A DNA stretch of 64,000 nt, from NCBI RefSeq assembly GCF_003478445.1, contig NZ_QUET01000008.1, positions 1-64,000 of the forward strand, given 5' to 3'. Source of the stretch: Roseburia sp. AM59-24XD (GTDB taxonomy: Bacteria; Bacillota; Clostridia; Lachnospirales; Lachnospiraceae). Of the stretch, positions 22,235 through 30,863 are shown in pieces (position 1 is the stretch's first letter; each line of letters begins with the position of its first letter). The notes below the pieces were generated by a model. The model made no database searches and had not been told where the DNA came from. It worked only from the letters and a program-made list of their open reading frames with translations. The position numbers were made by a program, and so were the translations under genes.

Positions 22235-22276
22235 AAACACTTTCAATCCTGCATATTTGCAGGATTGAAAGTGTTT
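22235..22276. terminator. bidirectional terminator
   Basis: A perfect 19-bp stem (22235-22253 / 22258-22276; arm ends AAACAC...CCTGCA) with a TATT loop lies between two convergent genes. A run rich in T follows on the plus strand (TTTCTTGTTATT). Confidence 0.85.
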
Positions 22277-22283
22277 CTTGTTA

Positions 22284-23039
22284 TTAATCCTCAGCGATAG
22301 AACCATAATAAGACTTTAGGGCGTCCAGGCTGTTGGCAGAGGATCCCGTGTTATCAGCAGAAACAACGGGGAGAGGGGTGTCGCTGCTCATGGCAACGCC
22401 GCCGTTGAAATCCTCGTGGTAGTGCTTGACACTTTCGTTGATCGAAAGCATTTTCTCATCCAAAAAGGAGATGATATTGGCACATTCTTTTAATTCATCC
22501 TTAATACCGGCAGGAGCTTTTCCTTCAAATTTATAATAAATCTTATGCTCCAGGCTTGCCCAGAAATCCATTGCGATCGTACGAATCTGAATCTCAACCT
22601 TTGTGTCGATAACATCATTTGTCAGGAAAATCGGGATGGATACGATCATATGATAACTCATGTATCCGTTTGGCTTTGGATTTGCGATATAATCCTTTAC
22701 ACGGAGAACCGTAACGTCATCCTGATTGGAAATCGAAGAAGCAATCCGGTAAATATCAGACGTAAAAGAACAGATAATGCGGACACCGGCTACGTCATTC
22801 ACATATTTGACGATGTTCTCCACAGTCAGTTCAAGACCTTTCTTGCGGATTTTGCGGGCAATGCTCTCCGGCGATTTGATGCGGGAGGTAATATGCTCAA
22901 TCGGGTTATATTGGTGTGCCTGTTTGAACTCGTTGTTTAATATCTCAAGCTTTGTGTTGATCTCTCGAAGAACAGAGTCGTACAGGAGCAGTGCACGATT
23001 CCATTCGTCTTCTTCGTTATAATATAATGGTAATTGCAT
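22284..23039 (-). CDS. small alarmone synthetase (RelQ/YjbM-like GTP pyrophosphokinase)
   Basis: The 251-residue protein has only the RelA/SpoT synthetase domain, with no HD hydrolase, TGS or ACT domain. Motifs are RIKSPESIARKIRKKG (residues 53-68 region), DVAGVRIICSF, YIANPKPNGYMSYH (substrate loop) and EIQIRTIAMDFWASLEHK. Such proteins make (p)ppGpp from ATP and GDP/GTP under cell-envelope or other stress. A roughly 50-residue C-terminal tail rich in Ser/Asp/Asn is extra to the domain. It stands alone on the minus strand. Confidence 0.88.
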   Translation of the reverse strand: MQLPLYYNEEDEWNRALLLYDSVLREINTKLEILNNEFKQAHQYNPIEHITSRIKSPESIARKIRKKGLELTVENIVKYVNDVAGVRIICSFTSDIYRIASSISNQDDVTVLRVKDYIANPKPNGYMSYHMIVSIPIFLTNDVIDTKVEIQIRTIAMDFWASLEHKIYYKFEGKAPAGIKDELKECANIISFLDEKMLSINESVKHYHEDFNGGVAMSSDTPLPVVSADNTGSSANSLDALKSYYGSIAED

Positions 23040-23142
23040 AAAATCACTCCAATTGTGAATTTACACGAATTTTCCTGTGTAAATTGTGAATTAATATCTT
23101 TTGAAACAACATACGACGTACAAATAATCTGGTATGCTGTTT

Positions 23143-24159
23143 CTAGTTAAATCCGTAGATCCGGTTGAAAATATGGTATCCGTGGATGATAATCTTCTGA
23201 CCGGACTTGTGTTTCATCTGCATGACTTTGCCGAGACGTCTGCGATTGATAATATTATAAAGAATAATATTTTTATTATGCAGATAATTCCAGAGATCGT
23301 CACGCTTCTGGAGACTTTCCGGTGATCCCTCATTGACCAGAAGTGCAGAGCTGACAATCAGCATCATCGCAAGATATTTGATCATATATTTGCGTAGTTT
23401 AAAATCCTTAATGTTCATCAGATCATAGGCGTCGATCATAAGCTTGTTGACCTTAATCTGCTGGTCGATACGCTTTGTCATAATGGCTTCATTGACAGAC
23501 TGATCATCACGACCGATATAGTAACGGTACAGATCCACGTCCAGATAGTACATTTTCTTAACATATGGAAGCGGATTGTATGCATAAAGGTTATCCACAT
23601 AAAATGTGTGTTCCGGCAGTCTTAAACCACAATCTCTGAGCAGCTTTGTGCGGTAAATGATCGAATGCATTAAAAGGTTCTGGCTGACTCTGAAATGTCT
23701 GAAATCCTTCCAGCTGATCACCTTATCCTTAGGAATAGCAATGTTGTAGGACATTACCTTATGCTTGTGAACACTTGGCTTCTCATAAACGTAATTGGAA
23801 ATGACCATGTCAAGTCCGATGCCGTCTGTGATCATCTCGCGGAGAAGCTGTAAAACGCGCTGCAGACTATAGGCGTCAAGCCAGTCGTCACTGTCAAGCA
23901 CCTTAAAGTAAACACCCTCGGCATTATCAATGCCGGTATTAACTGCAGAGCCGTGTCCTCCGTTTTCTTTGTGAATCGCGCGGACAATAGAGGGATATTT
24001 TTCCTCATATTGCTTGGCAATCTGTAATGTATTATCGGATGAACCATCATCGACAATAATAATCTCAATATCATCTCCGCCAATCAGAGCGGAGTTGATC
24101 GCATGTTCCATATATTCCTGTGAATTGTAGCAGGGAATTGTAATTGTTAATAATTTCAT
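23143..24159 (-). CDS. family 2 glycosyltransferase
   Basis: The 338-residue protein is a GT-A fold glycosyltransferase: ITIPCYNSQEYMEHAI at the N-terminus, EIIIVDDGSSDNTLQIA, NGGHGSAVNTGI and the DXD-like VLDSDDWLD. No transmembrane segment is seen. The donor and acceptor sugars are unknown; cell-wall or surface polysaccharide glycosylation is likely. The start is placed at the ATG at 24159 with GAAAGGA upstream. No glycan biosynthesis cluster surrounds it. Confidence 0.85.
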   Translation of the reverse strand: MKLLTITIPCYNSQEYMEHAINSALIGGDDIEIIIVDDGSSDNTLQIAKQYEEKYPSIVRAIHKENGGHGSAVNTGIDNAEGVYFKVLDSDDWLDAYSLQRVLQLLREMITDGIGLDMVISNYVYEKPSVHKHKVMSYNIAIPKDKVISWKDFRHFRVSQNLLMHSIIYRTKLLRDCGLRLPEHTFYVDNLYAYNPLPYVKKMYYLDVDLYRYYIGRDDQSVNEAIMTKRIDQQIKVNKLMIDAYDLMNIKDFKLRKYMIKYLAMMLIVSSALLVNEGSPESLQKRDDLWNYLHNKNIILYNIINRRRLGKVMQMKHKSGQKIIIHGYHIFNRIYGFN

Positions 24160-24473
24160 AAAAATCCTTTCGTGGTTACATGACAATAAGTCATCTGCCC
24201 GGTCTTATCGCGTGGATATGTTACCTGTCATGCTTCCTTTACCTTGCATTATTATATACCGATTATTATAGTATAACCGATTCTCATTCTATTATAATAT
24301 GAAAATGTGACAGTGAAAAGTGTTAAATCTTAAGATTTTATAATTATTATGGAAAGATTAAATTATTTTTCTTGCAACACATATGCACATTGTATAAACT
24401 GGAAATAGAGGAAAATGTGAATTTGAAATTTGTTTAAAAAGATATTTGTGAATAAAAGAAATGGGGGTTGATT
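24160..24473. promoter_or_regulatory. divergent promoter region between glycosyltransferase and deoC
   Basis: This 314-base AT-rich gap separates divergent genes. TATAAT-like sequences occur on both strands (for example near 24262-24300 on the minus strand and around 24338-24350 on the plus strand), but I cannot assign a -35 with confidence. No gene or operator palindrome was recognised. Confidence 0.4.
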
Positions 24474-25123
24474 ATGGACAGAAATCAAATTATGGAGAAG
24501 GTAGATCATACACTTCTGGCGCAGACAGCAACATGGGAGGAGATTGAGCGAATCTGCAGTCAGGCAATCAAATACAATACGGCTTCCGTATGCATTCCAC
24601 CGTCTTATGTGAAAAGAGCTGCCGACTATCTGAACGGGAAAATAAAAGTGTGCACGGTGATTGGATTTCCAAATGGTTATAATACGACAAAGGTGAAAAT
24701 TGCTGAAACAGAGGATGCTCTTCAGAACGGTGCGGACGAGATTGATATGGTGATCAATCTCGGTGATGTGAAAAATAGTCAATTTCATAAGGTGAAGGAT
24801 GAGATTAAAGCCTTGAACAAATTTGCGGGGATCATGTATTAAAGGTCATTATCGAAACCTGTCTGCTGACGCGGGAAGAAAAAATTAAAATGTGTCAGGT
24901 TGTATCAGAAAGTGGTGCTGATTTTATTAAAACATCTACCGGATTTTCTACAGCGGGAGCAACCTTTGAGGATATCAGGCTTTTCAAGGAGAATGTGGCA
25001 CCTCATGTGAAGATTAAAGCAGCGGGAGGAATCAGTTCCTTTGACGATGCTGAAAAGTTTGTCGAATTGGGAGCGGACCGGCTCGGAACAAGCCGTCTGG
25101 TCAAAATACTGGAGCAGGGATAA
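24474..25123 (+). CDS. deoC: deoxyribose-phosphate aldolase (frameshifted)
   Basis: DeoC cleaves 2-deoxyribose-5-phosphate to glyceraldehyde-3-phosphate and acetaldehyde. The first part ([40 protein letters not shown]) ends in a stop at 24840. The rest ([26 protein letters not shown] with the Schiff-base lysine, KAAGGISSF) is in another frame. Adding one G to the GGGG at 24827-24830 joins them as [15 protein letters not shown], exactly as in the family. The start ATG at 24474 has GGGGG about 7 bases upstream. It heads a deoC-cdd-pdp operon. Confidence 0.9.
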
Positions 25124-25149
25124 GAATATGAAAGGCATGGTGATTGATT

Positions 25150-25551
25150 ATGGAAGAATTGATCGCAAAAGCAATTGATGCGAGAGAAAAGGCATATACA
25201 CCATATTCGCATTTTAAAGTGGGGGTCTGTCTGAAAGCGAAAAACGGTGAAACATTTCAGGGGTGTAATATTGAAAATTCCAGTTATCCGGCGACAAATT
25301 GTGCGGAAAGAACGGCAATTTTTAAAGCAGTCTCGGAAGGGATAACAGATTTTTCATGCATTGTGATCGTTGGAGGACGGGAGAATGAAAAACCGGATTT
25401 CTGCCCGCCCTGCGGTATCTGCCGGCAGGTAATGGCTGAGTTTTGTGATCCGGAGACATTTCAGATCATACTGGCAAAATCAGAGAAGGAATACAAAATG
25501 TATCTGTTGAAGGAATTGCTGCCACTGAGCTTTGTCGGAGATTTGTTGTAA
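25150..25551 (+). CDS. cdd: cytidine deaminase
   Basis: The roughly 133-residue zinc enzyme deaminates (deoxy)cytidine to (deoxy)uridine. The zinc/catalytic motifs are CAERTAIFKAV (Cys plus catalytic Glu) and PPCGICRQVMAEF (CxxC). The start is the ATG at 25150 (MEELIAKAIDARE); a TTG at 25144 fits the AAAGG spacing better and is an alternative. It lies between deoC and pdp, feeding deoxyuridine to the phosphorylase. Confidence 0.93.
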   Translation: MEELIAKAIDAREKAYTPYSHFKVGVCLKAKNGETFQGCNIENSSYPATNCAERTAIFKAVSEGITDFSCIVIVGGRENEKPDFCPPCGICRQVMAEFCDPETFQIILAKSEKEYKMYLLKELLPLSFVGDLL

Positions 25552-25583
25552 AATGTTGTTATCAGGAAGGATAGAAATGGGGA

Positions 25584-26911
25584 ATGGCAATGAGAATGTA
25601 TGATATTATTGACAAAAAGAAAAAAGGATCTGAACTTACTCCGAAAGAGATCACATATATGGTAGAAGGCTATGTGGCAGGAGAAATACCGGATTATCAG
25701 GTGTCTGCGTTTTTGATGGCAGTGTATTATGAAGGTATGTCGGAAAAGGAACTGTCCGTTTTTACGGACAGTATGGCAAAGTCCGGTGATATGGTTGATC
25801 TGTCCCAAATTAAGGACATTAAGGTAGACAAACACAGTACCGGCGGCGTCGGTGATAAGACAACGCTGGCAGTCGCACCGTTAGTTGCAGCATGTGGAGG
25901 AAGAGTTGCCAAAATGAGCGGACGCGGTCTTGGCTTCACCGGGGGAACGATTGATAAACTGGAATCTATCCCTGGTATGCAGACAGCAATTTCAGAGGAA
26001 CGTTTCTTTGAAATTGTCAATGATATCGGGCTGAGCGTGATCGGTCAGTCTGCAGAAATTGCGCCGGCGGATAAAAAGCTTTATGCACTTCGTGATGTTA
26101 CAGCGACTGTTGACAGTATTCCGCTGATTGCTGCTTCGATCATGAGTAAGAAGCTTGCCTCCGGCAGCGACAAGATTGTGCTGGATGTCACAGTCGGAAG
26201 CGGTGCTTTTATGAAAAATATTGACGATGCAATCTGTCTTGCACAGCGAATGGTGGAAATCGGCGAGAATGCAGGAAGGCAGACCGTTGCTATTCTTACT
26301 AATATGGATGTGCCTTTGGGCGAAGCTGTTGGAAATGACATCGAGGTGGTCGAGGCAATTGAAACCCTGCAGGGAAAAGGTCCGGAGGATTTTCGGCAAA
26401 TCTGCGTGGAGTTTGCCGCATATATGCTGTATCTGGGTGAGATTGCCGATCTGGAGACGAGCCGTAAAATGGTTGAGGATGCCATTGATTACGGCAAGGG
26501 AATTGATAAGCTTGCCGCAATGGTAAAGGAACAGGGGGGCGATGAAAGTTATATTTATCATCCGGAGAAGTTTGAGAAAGCACCTTATCAGAAAGATTTC
26601 GTGATGAAAAAGTCCGCCTATATTAAGTCCATGGACACTGAAAAGTGCGGAAAAACATCAGTAGTTCTGGGTGCCGGACGTGAGACAAAGGAGAGCCGGA
26701 TCGATTCGAAAGCCGGACTTCGTTTTTATCACAAGACCGGAGAATATGTAAAGCAGGGAGAGGTGCTTGCCCGCCTTTATGCTTCAGATGAAGAAAAGCT
26801 GAAGCAGGCTGTGCAGTATCTAAAACAGCGTATGAATACAGTGATACACCGGTAGAGCCAATGAAAGAGATTATTGCTTATGTCACAAAGGATGGTGTTT
26901 ATAAGCAATAA
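25584..26911 (+). CDS. pdp: pyrimidine-nucleoside phosphorylase (3' frameshift)
   Basis: The enzyme splits uridine, deoxyuridine or thymidine with phosphate. Motifs are DKHSTGGVGDKTTLAVAPLV (phosphate binding) and MSGRGLGFTGGTIDKLESI. The open frame ends at 26855 with an atypical tail, but one frame over the sequence encodes YSDTPVEPMKEIIAYV and TKDGVYKQ, the normal C-terminus, stopping at 26911. One extra G at 26828 (CAG GCG) would join them. The second or third in-frame ATG may be the true start. Last gene of the deoC-cdd-pdp set. Confidence 0.92.
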
Positions 26912-27002
26912 TGTGTGCAAAGGAAAAAGCGGAACTTTTTCGACTCTTTTGCCGAAATGTTGCAAATTTGTGATAATATTTCAATTTAAGATATTAGAGA
27001 AT

Positions 27003-28475
27003 TTAATAAATAATGTTACAGGCAGGCAGCTTTTTACAAAGCTGTCTGTACTGTTTTTTGGACACACTTGTATTGGATATATTTAAAATCTGGAGATGAT
27101 CCAGATCATATAAAGGTTCTGTCTGCGACAAATGGCGGTTGCCGGAAAGGTCCAGATAATCCAAGCTTGTCAGATTTGACAAGGCGGAAATATCACGGAT
27201 ATCATTGCAGGAAAGAACTGCTGTTGTGAGGGATGTACATGCGTTGATTCCGTTGATATCGGTAATTCGGTTTTCGTTGACATAGAGTTCCTGAAGATGG
27301 GGAAGCTCTGTGATATTATCGAGGGTGGAAAAGTGATTATTCCCGGCATACAGGCAGATGACATCGGCGGCATTGTCAATATTCTTCACAGCAGTTGAGA
27401 AGGAGTATAAATTATGATTCTGAATGTCAACTTCAACAGCTGCCGGAGACGAAGGCACGCTGGTAAAACGCTGTGCGGCGGAGATATGGTTTGTTGGTGC
27501 GGATGCGGAATACATATGATTATAGCGATGGATAACAACAATGAAGCATATGATGGACACCATCAGAAGAATACCAACTGCATAGTTTGCAATGTTGTGT
27601 CCGTTTTTTGGGATAGGTAATGTTTTGGTGTGAAAGAGTGGATGATTCTTGCGATGTAGAAGAAGAGATTCGTTTGATGGAATCTCATGTGAAGACAGCG
27701 TTGCAAAAACGTGCTTTAATTCATCCAGAGATGTGTAACGGTCTGACGGAGAGTCGCTTGTGCCCTTGGTGAGTATATTCTGTATTTCTTCGAAACAGAA
27801 ATATTTTTGAAGTTTACAGAGTGCGAGGAGCAAGCTGCAGATCGAATACTGCATAGAGGTTTCAAACTGCTCTTGTCTGGTATCCTGTTTCCGGGAACGG
27901 ATGGAAAAGGAACCGGGGGTGAATGTATCAGTAGACGAAGCAGCGGTTGACGATGAACGGGAGAATTTAATATCTATATACTCAGGGGCAATAAAAGGAG
28001 GTGTACCAAAAATTGGACTCTTCTCAAGCGGAAGATCTCCAAGACAGAAGCTTCCTTTGGCATTACGGTAAATGTTATTAGGGCTGATATCAGCTTCATA
28101 AATCCCATTGCGGGAGAGAATCTGAACGGCTTCGATCAGATTGATCCCAAGACAGAGGATGTCGTGAAAGGACATGCCGGAATGATAAAGGACATCCTTT
28201 AATGTCTCAACTGCCGGAAAGAAGATGTATTCTGTGTGCCGGATAGAAAGACGTGTTTTGGGCGTGATAAAGTATCTGTCCGTTAAATTGGACACTGCTT
28301 CAAACTTTCTTTTTGAAAAACATCTGGAGGAATAGACCTTCATAATGTAGTCGAGACGTGAGTTTATATTCTGGACACGGCAGACCGTGTAATCCTTGCT
28401 GAAATAAATAATGTCGGTAACATGCCATGTGTTTGACAATTCTTTTGGAAATAGAAAAGTTTCGTTTTTATTCAT
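27003..28475 (-). CDS. protein kinase-like / transmembrane / leucine-rich-repeat fusion
   Basis: The 490-residue protein has a cytoplasmic kinase-like domain (residues about 15-285), one transmembrane helix (about 297-317) and an external leucine-rich-repeat domain (about 370-490, with LQELYVNENRITDINGI and LTSLDYLDLSGN). Kinase landmarks are K46 (IMKVYS), the catalytic loop EADISPNNI (D129, N134; HRD changed to EAD and the loop Lys to Ser), D147 in GDLP where DFG is expected, and APE at 163-165. No clear glycine-rich loop is seen, so activity is uncertain. AAGGAG precedes the ATG, 15 bases after the secreted-protein gene, so the two form an operon. Confidence 0.65.
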   Translation of the reverse strand: MNKNETFLFPKELSNTWHVTDIIYFSKDYTVCRVQNINSRLDYIMKVYSSRCFSKRKFEAVSNLTDRYFITPKTRLSIRHTEYIFFPAVETLKDVLYHSGMSFHDILCLGINLIEAVQILSRNGIYEADISPNNIYRNAKGSFCLGDLPLEKSPIFGTPPFIAPEYIDIKFSRSSSTAASSTDTFTPGSFSIRSRKQDTRQEQFETSMQYSICSLLLALCKLQKYFCFEEIQNILTKGTSDSPSDRYTSLDELKHVFATLSSHEIPSNESLLLHRKNHPLFHTKTLPIPKNGHNIANYAVGILLMVSIICFIVVIHRYNHMYSASAPTNHISAAQRFTSVPSSPAAVEVDIQNHNLYSFSTAVKNIDNAADVICLYAGNNHFSTLDNITELPHLQELYVNENRITDINGINACTSLTTAVLSCNDIRDISALSNLTSLDYLDLSGNRHLSQTEPLYDLDHLQILNISNTSVSKKQYRQLCKKLPACNIIY

Positions 28476-28490
28476 AAGAATTTACTCCTT

Positions 28491-29462
28491 TTATTCAGTT
28501 ATTTTGATCGTACAGGAACAGGAAATTGTCCGGTTTTCTTTTGTACGGCAAGTGACGATTACCATGCCGGTACGGTTTGCTGTCAGTGTGATGTCAGAGC
28601 TGTTTTTCCGGCTTTTGACAGAGCTTTTTTTCAGAAAACCACTGGATGAGAATTCCCAGTTTAGGTGATAATTCTGTGATGTCACTGCGGTGGCGTGAAG
28701 AGAAAAAGCTTCGCCTTTTCTGACGTGCAAAAATGTGCTTGAAAGAGTTATTTTTGAAGTATTATCGGCAAAAGCGTTCGTGTTTTTTCTGCCGGCTTGA
28801 ACCGAATTATTTGGGTTTCTGCCAGAAGAAGCCGTTTTCCTGCCGGGAGTGGCTGTTCTTCTGCCGGAAGACGGTGCATTTTTACGTTGTGTCTGTGGCT
28901 TTGCAATACCGGATGGCTTTGCAGTGCCAAGTGGTTTTGGTTTTTGAGGTGATCGTTTGTGCTTGATAATGGGTGACGGGGACGGCGCAGTCTTTGTATA
29001 AGAGTATGTGATTGTGTAACGCAGGGAATGCTTCTGATCGTTAAAAAGCCCCAGCAGATAGCGCCGGTATGCAGTGGTATCGTAGTGGATGGTTAGAAGA
29101 TGTTCCTCAGGATCATAGGTATAATCGGAGGGAGGATACAAAAGTCCTTTTTGGTCGTATAGCTGAAATGAGAGGGAGATCCTCTGTGAAGAGCGGATCT
29201 TTATCGTCATTTCTCCCCTTGATGCAGGCGCAAAAAGGCAATAGTAATGAAAACCTTCCGGAGCAGCCTTTGTTTGAAAAGATGTACCGCTTCGAAGGGT
29301 TTTGGCATGTTTAATGTCGGTATGTCCGGCAGATGCTGCCATGACCTGAATGGGTTCATTCTCAGAATAAGAATGCGTAAGATCAAACGGTATGTTATAT
29401 GGAAACAGACCGCATATCATAATGATGCAAATAGAATACAGGAAGAAAAGATGTTTTTTCAT
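28491..29462 (-). CDS. secreted protein with Pro/Lys-rich linker and C-terminal Ig-like domain
   Basis: The start is the ATG at 29462 (MKKHLFFLYS) with GAAAGGA upstream. The product of about 323 residues has an N-terminal signal or anchor (KHLFFLYSICIIMICGLFP), a beta-rich region, a basic Pro/Ser/Lys/Arg linker (about residues 165-235) and a C-terminal bacterial Ig-like domain (about 240-323: ITLSSTFLHVRKGEAFSL ... GMVIVTCRT). No sortase motif is present. I do not recognise the family. It is immediately upstream of the kinase-like/LRR gene. Confidence 0.6.
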   Translation of the reverse strand: MKKHLFFLYSICIIMICGLFPYNIPFDLTHSYSENEPIQVMAASAGHTDIKHAKTLRSGTSFQTKAAPEGFHYYCLFAPASRGEMTIKIRSSQRISLSFQLYDQKGLLYPPSDYTYDPEEHLLTIHYDTTAYRRYLLGLFNDQKHSLRYTITYSYTKTAPSPSPIIKHKRSPQKPKPLGTAKPSGIAKPQTQRKNAPSSGRRTATPGRKTASSGRNPNNSVQAGRKNTNAFADNTSKITLSSTFLHVRKGEAFSLHATAVTSQNYHLNWEFSSSGFLKKSSVKSRKNSSDITLTANRTGMVIVTCRTKENRTISCSCTIKITE

Positions 29463-29550
29463 AAAAATTCCTTTCTTCACCTCAAAACCAAATTCATTGT
29501 AGCGAATTTTTTTGGAAAATGCTAGAGGTAATAGGTCACAAAAATTGCAG

Positions 29551-29586
29551 TAAAAAAGAGACAGATTTTACGAGAATCTGTCTCTC
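29551..29586 (-). terminator. terminator downstream of deoB
   Basis: AGAGACAGATT (29557-29567) pairs perfectly with AATCTGTCTCT (29575-29585). On the minus strand the stem is followed by a TTTTTT run (29557-29552). Confidence 0.85.
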
Positions 29587-29615
29587 TGAAAAAAATATTT
29601 TTGGTAATATTGACG

Positions 29616-30809
29616 TTATTTGATGATATTTTTTAGGAAAGATGTCCCGTCTAACTGCTGTGGAACACCAAGATAATCACAGATGGTTGTGCCGATATCT
29701 GCAAAGGTCGGTCTTGTACCGAGGTTGGTACCTGCAAGGATCGGATCGCCTGCGATCACAAGAGGAGTGTACTCTCTGGAGTGATCAGTGGATGGAGTGC
29801 TTGGGTCGCATCCGTGGTCTGCTGTGATCATCAGGACATCCTGAGGTCTGAGCTTTGCCATGATTTCCGGAAGACGCTTGTCAAAGTAGGAGAGAGCAGC
29901 GGCGTATCCCGGAACATCGTTGCGGTGTCCGTACTTCATATCAAAATCGACCAGATTGACAAAACAGAGTCCGTGGAAATCCTGATCCATGTAAGTCAAA
30001 GTTTTGTTAATACCGTCCTCGTTGTCCTCGGTACGTGTCATCTGTGTGACTCCTTTTCCTGCGAAAATATCGTTGATCTTGCCGACGGCGAGAACGTCCT
30101 GACCGGCGTTTTTGATATCATCGAGCATCGTGTCTCTCGGTGGAGTAAGGGAGAAATCATGACGGCGGCTGGTGCGGGTGAAATGACCCGGTGTCCCAAT
30201 AAACGGACGGGCGATCACACGCCCGACTGCGCATGAACCCTGACAGAGACGGCGCGCAATTTCACAGATGTGATACAGCTCTTTAATAGGAATTACATCC
30301 TCATGTGCTGCAATCTGCAATACACTGTCTGCGGAGGTATACACGATAAGACTGCCGGTCTCCATATGTTCTTTACCGTATTCTTCGATCACGACCGTAC
30401 CGGAATAAGGCTTGTTGCAGATGACCTTTCTGCCGGTTTCTTTCTCGAGGGCATCGATCAGCTCCTGCGGAAATCCGTCAGGGAAAGTAGGCATTGCTTT
30501 TGGCGAAATAATGCCGGCAATCTCCCAGTGACCGATGGTTGTATCCTTGCCGCGGGATGCTTCCTGCATACGCATGACAGCACCGGCAGGCGTAATCTTT
30601 TTCTGCGCCCAGGCATGTCGTTTGTCGACACGGTTTCCCTCAATCTCAAAGAAACCAAGCTTCTGCATATGAGGCATATAGAAATGCTCATCGGTTGATG
30701 CTGCATAAACGGTGTGGCTGCCAACATCGCCGAAGTCGGCGGCATCGGGTGCTTCGCCAACGCCAACGCTGTCCAGTACGATCAGAAATACACGTTTTTC
30801 ATTTTTCAT
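29616..30809 (-). CDS. deoB: phosphopentomutase
   Basis: DeoB interconverts (deoxy)ribose-1- and 5-phosphate, linking nucleoside phosphorylase to deoC. The 397-residue alkaline-phosphatase-fold protein has VFLIVLDSVGVGEAPDA (metal and nucleophile region), GKDTTIGHWEIAG, MLITADHGCDPST and DHSREYTPLV. The ATG at 30809 (MKNEKR) fits the AAAGG better than the one at 30821. It is on the opposite strand from deoC-cdd-pdp, 3 kb away, with a terminator of its own. Confidence 0.95.
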   Translation of the reverse strand: MKNEKRVFLIVLDSVGVGEAPDAADFGDVGSHTVYAASTDEHFYMPHMQKLGFFEIEGNRVDKRHAWAQKKITPAGAVMRMQEASRGKDTTIGHWEIAGIISPKAMPTFPDGFPQELIDALEKETGRKVICNKPYSGTVVIEEYGKEHMETGSLIVYTSADSVLQIAAHEDVIPIKELYHICEIARRLCQGSCAVGRVIARPFIGTPGHFTRTSRRHDFSLTPPRDTMLDDIKNAGQDVLAVGKINDIFAGKGVTQMTRTEDNEDGINKTLTYMDQDFHGLCFVNLVDFDMKYGHRNDVPGYAAALSYFDKRLPEIMAKLRPQDVLMITADHGCDPSTPSTDHSREYTPLVIAGDPILAGTNLGTRPTFADIGTTICDYLGVPQQLDGTSFLKNIIK

Positions 30810-30863
30810 ATTGATCACCATACCTTTCTAAAAGACTGAAAAAATCACATAATTAAACAGTCG

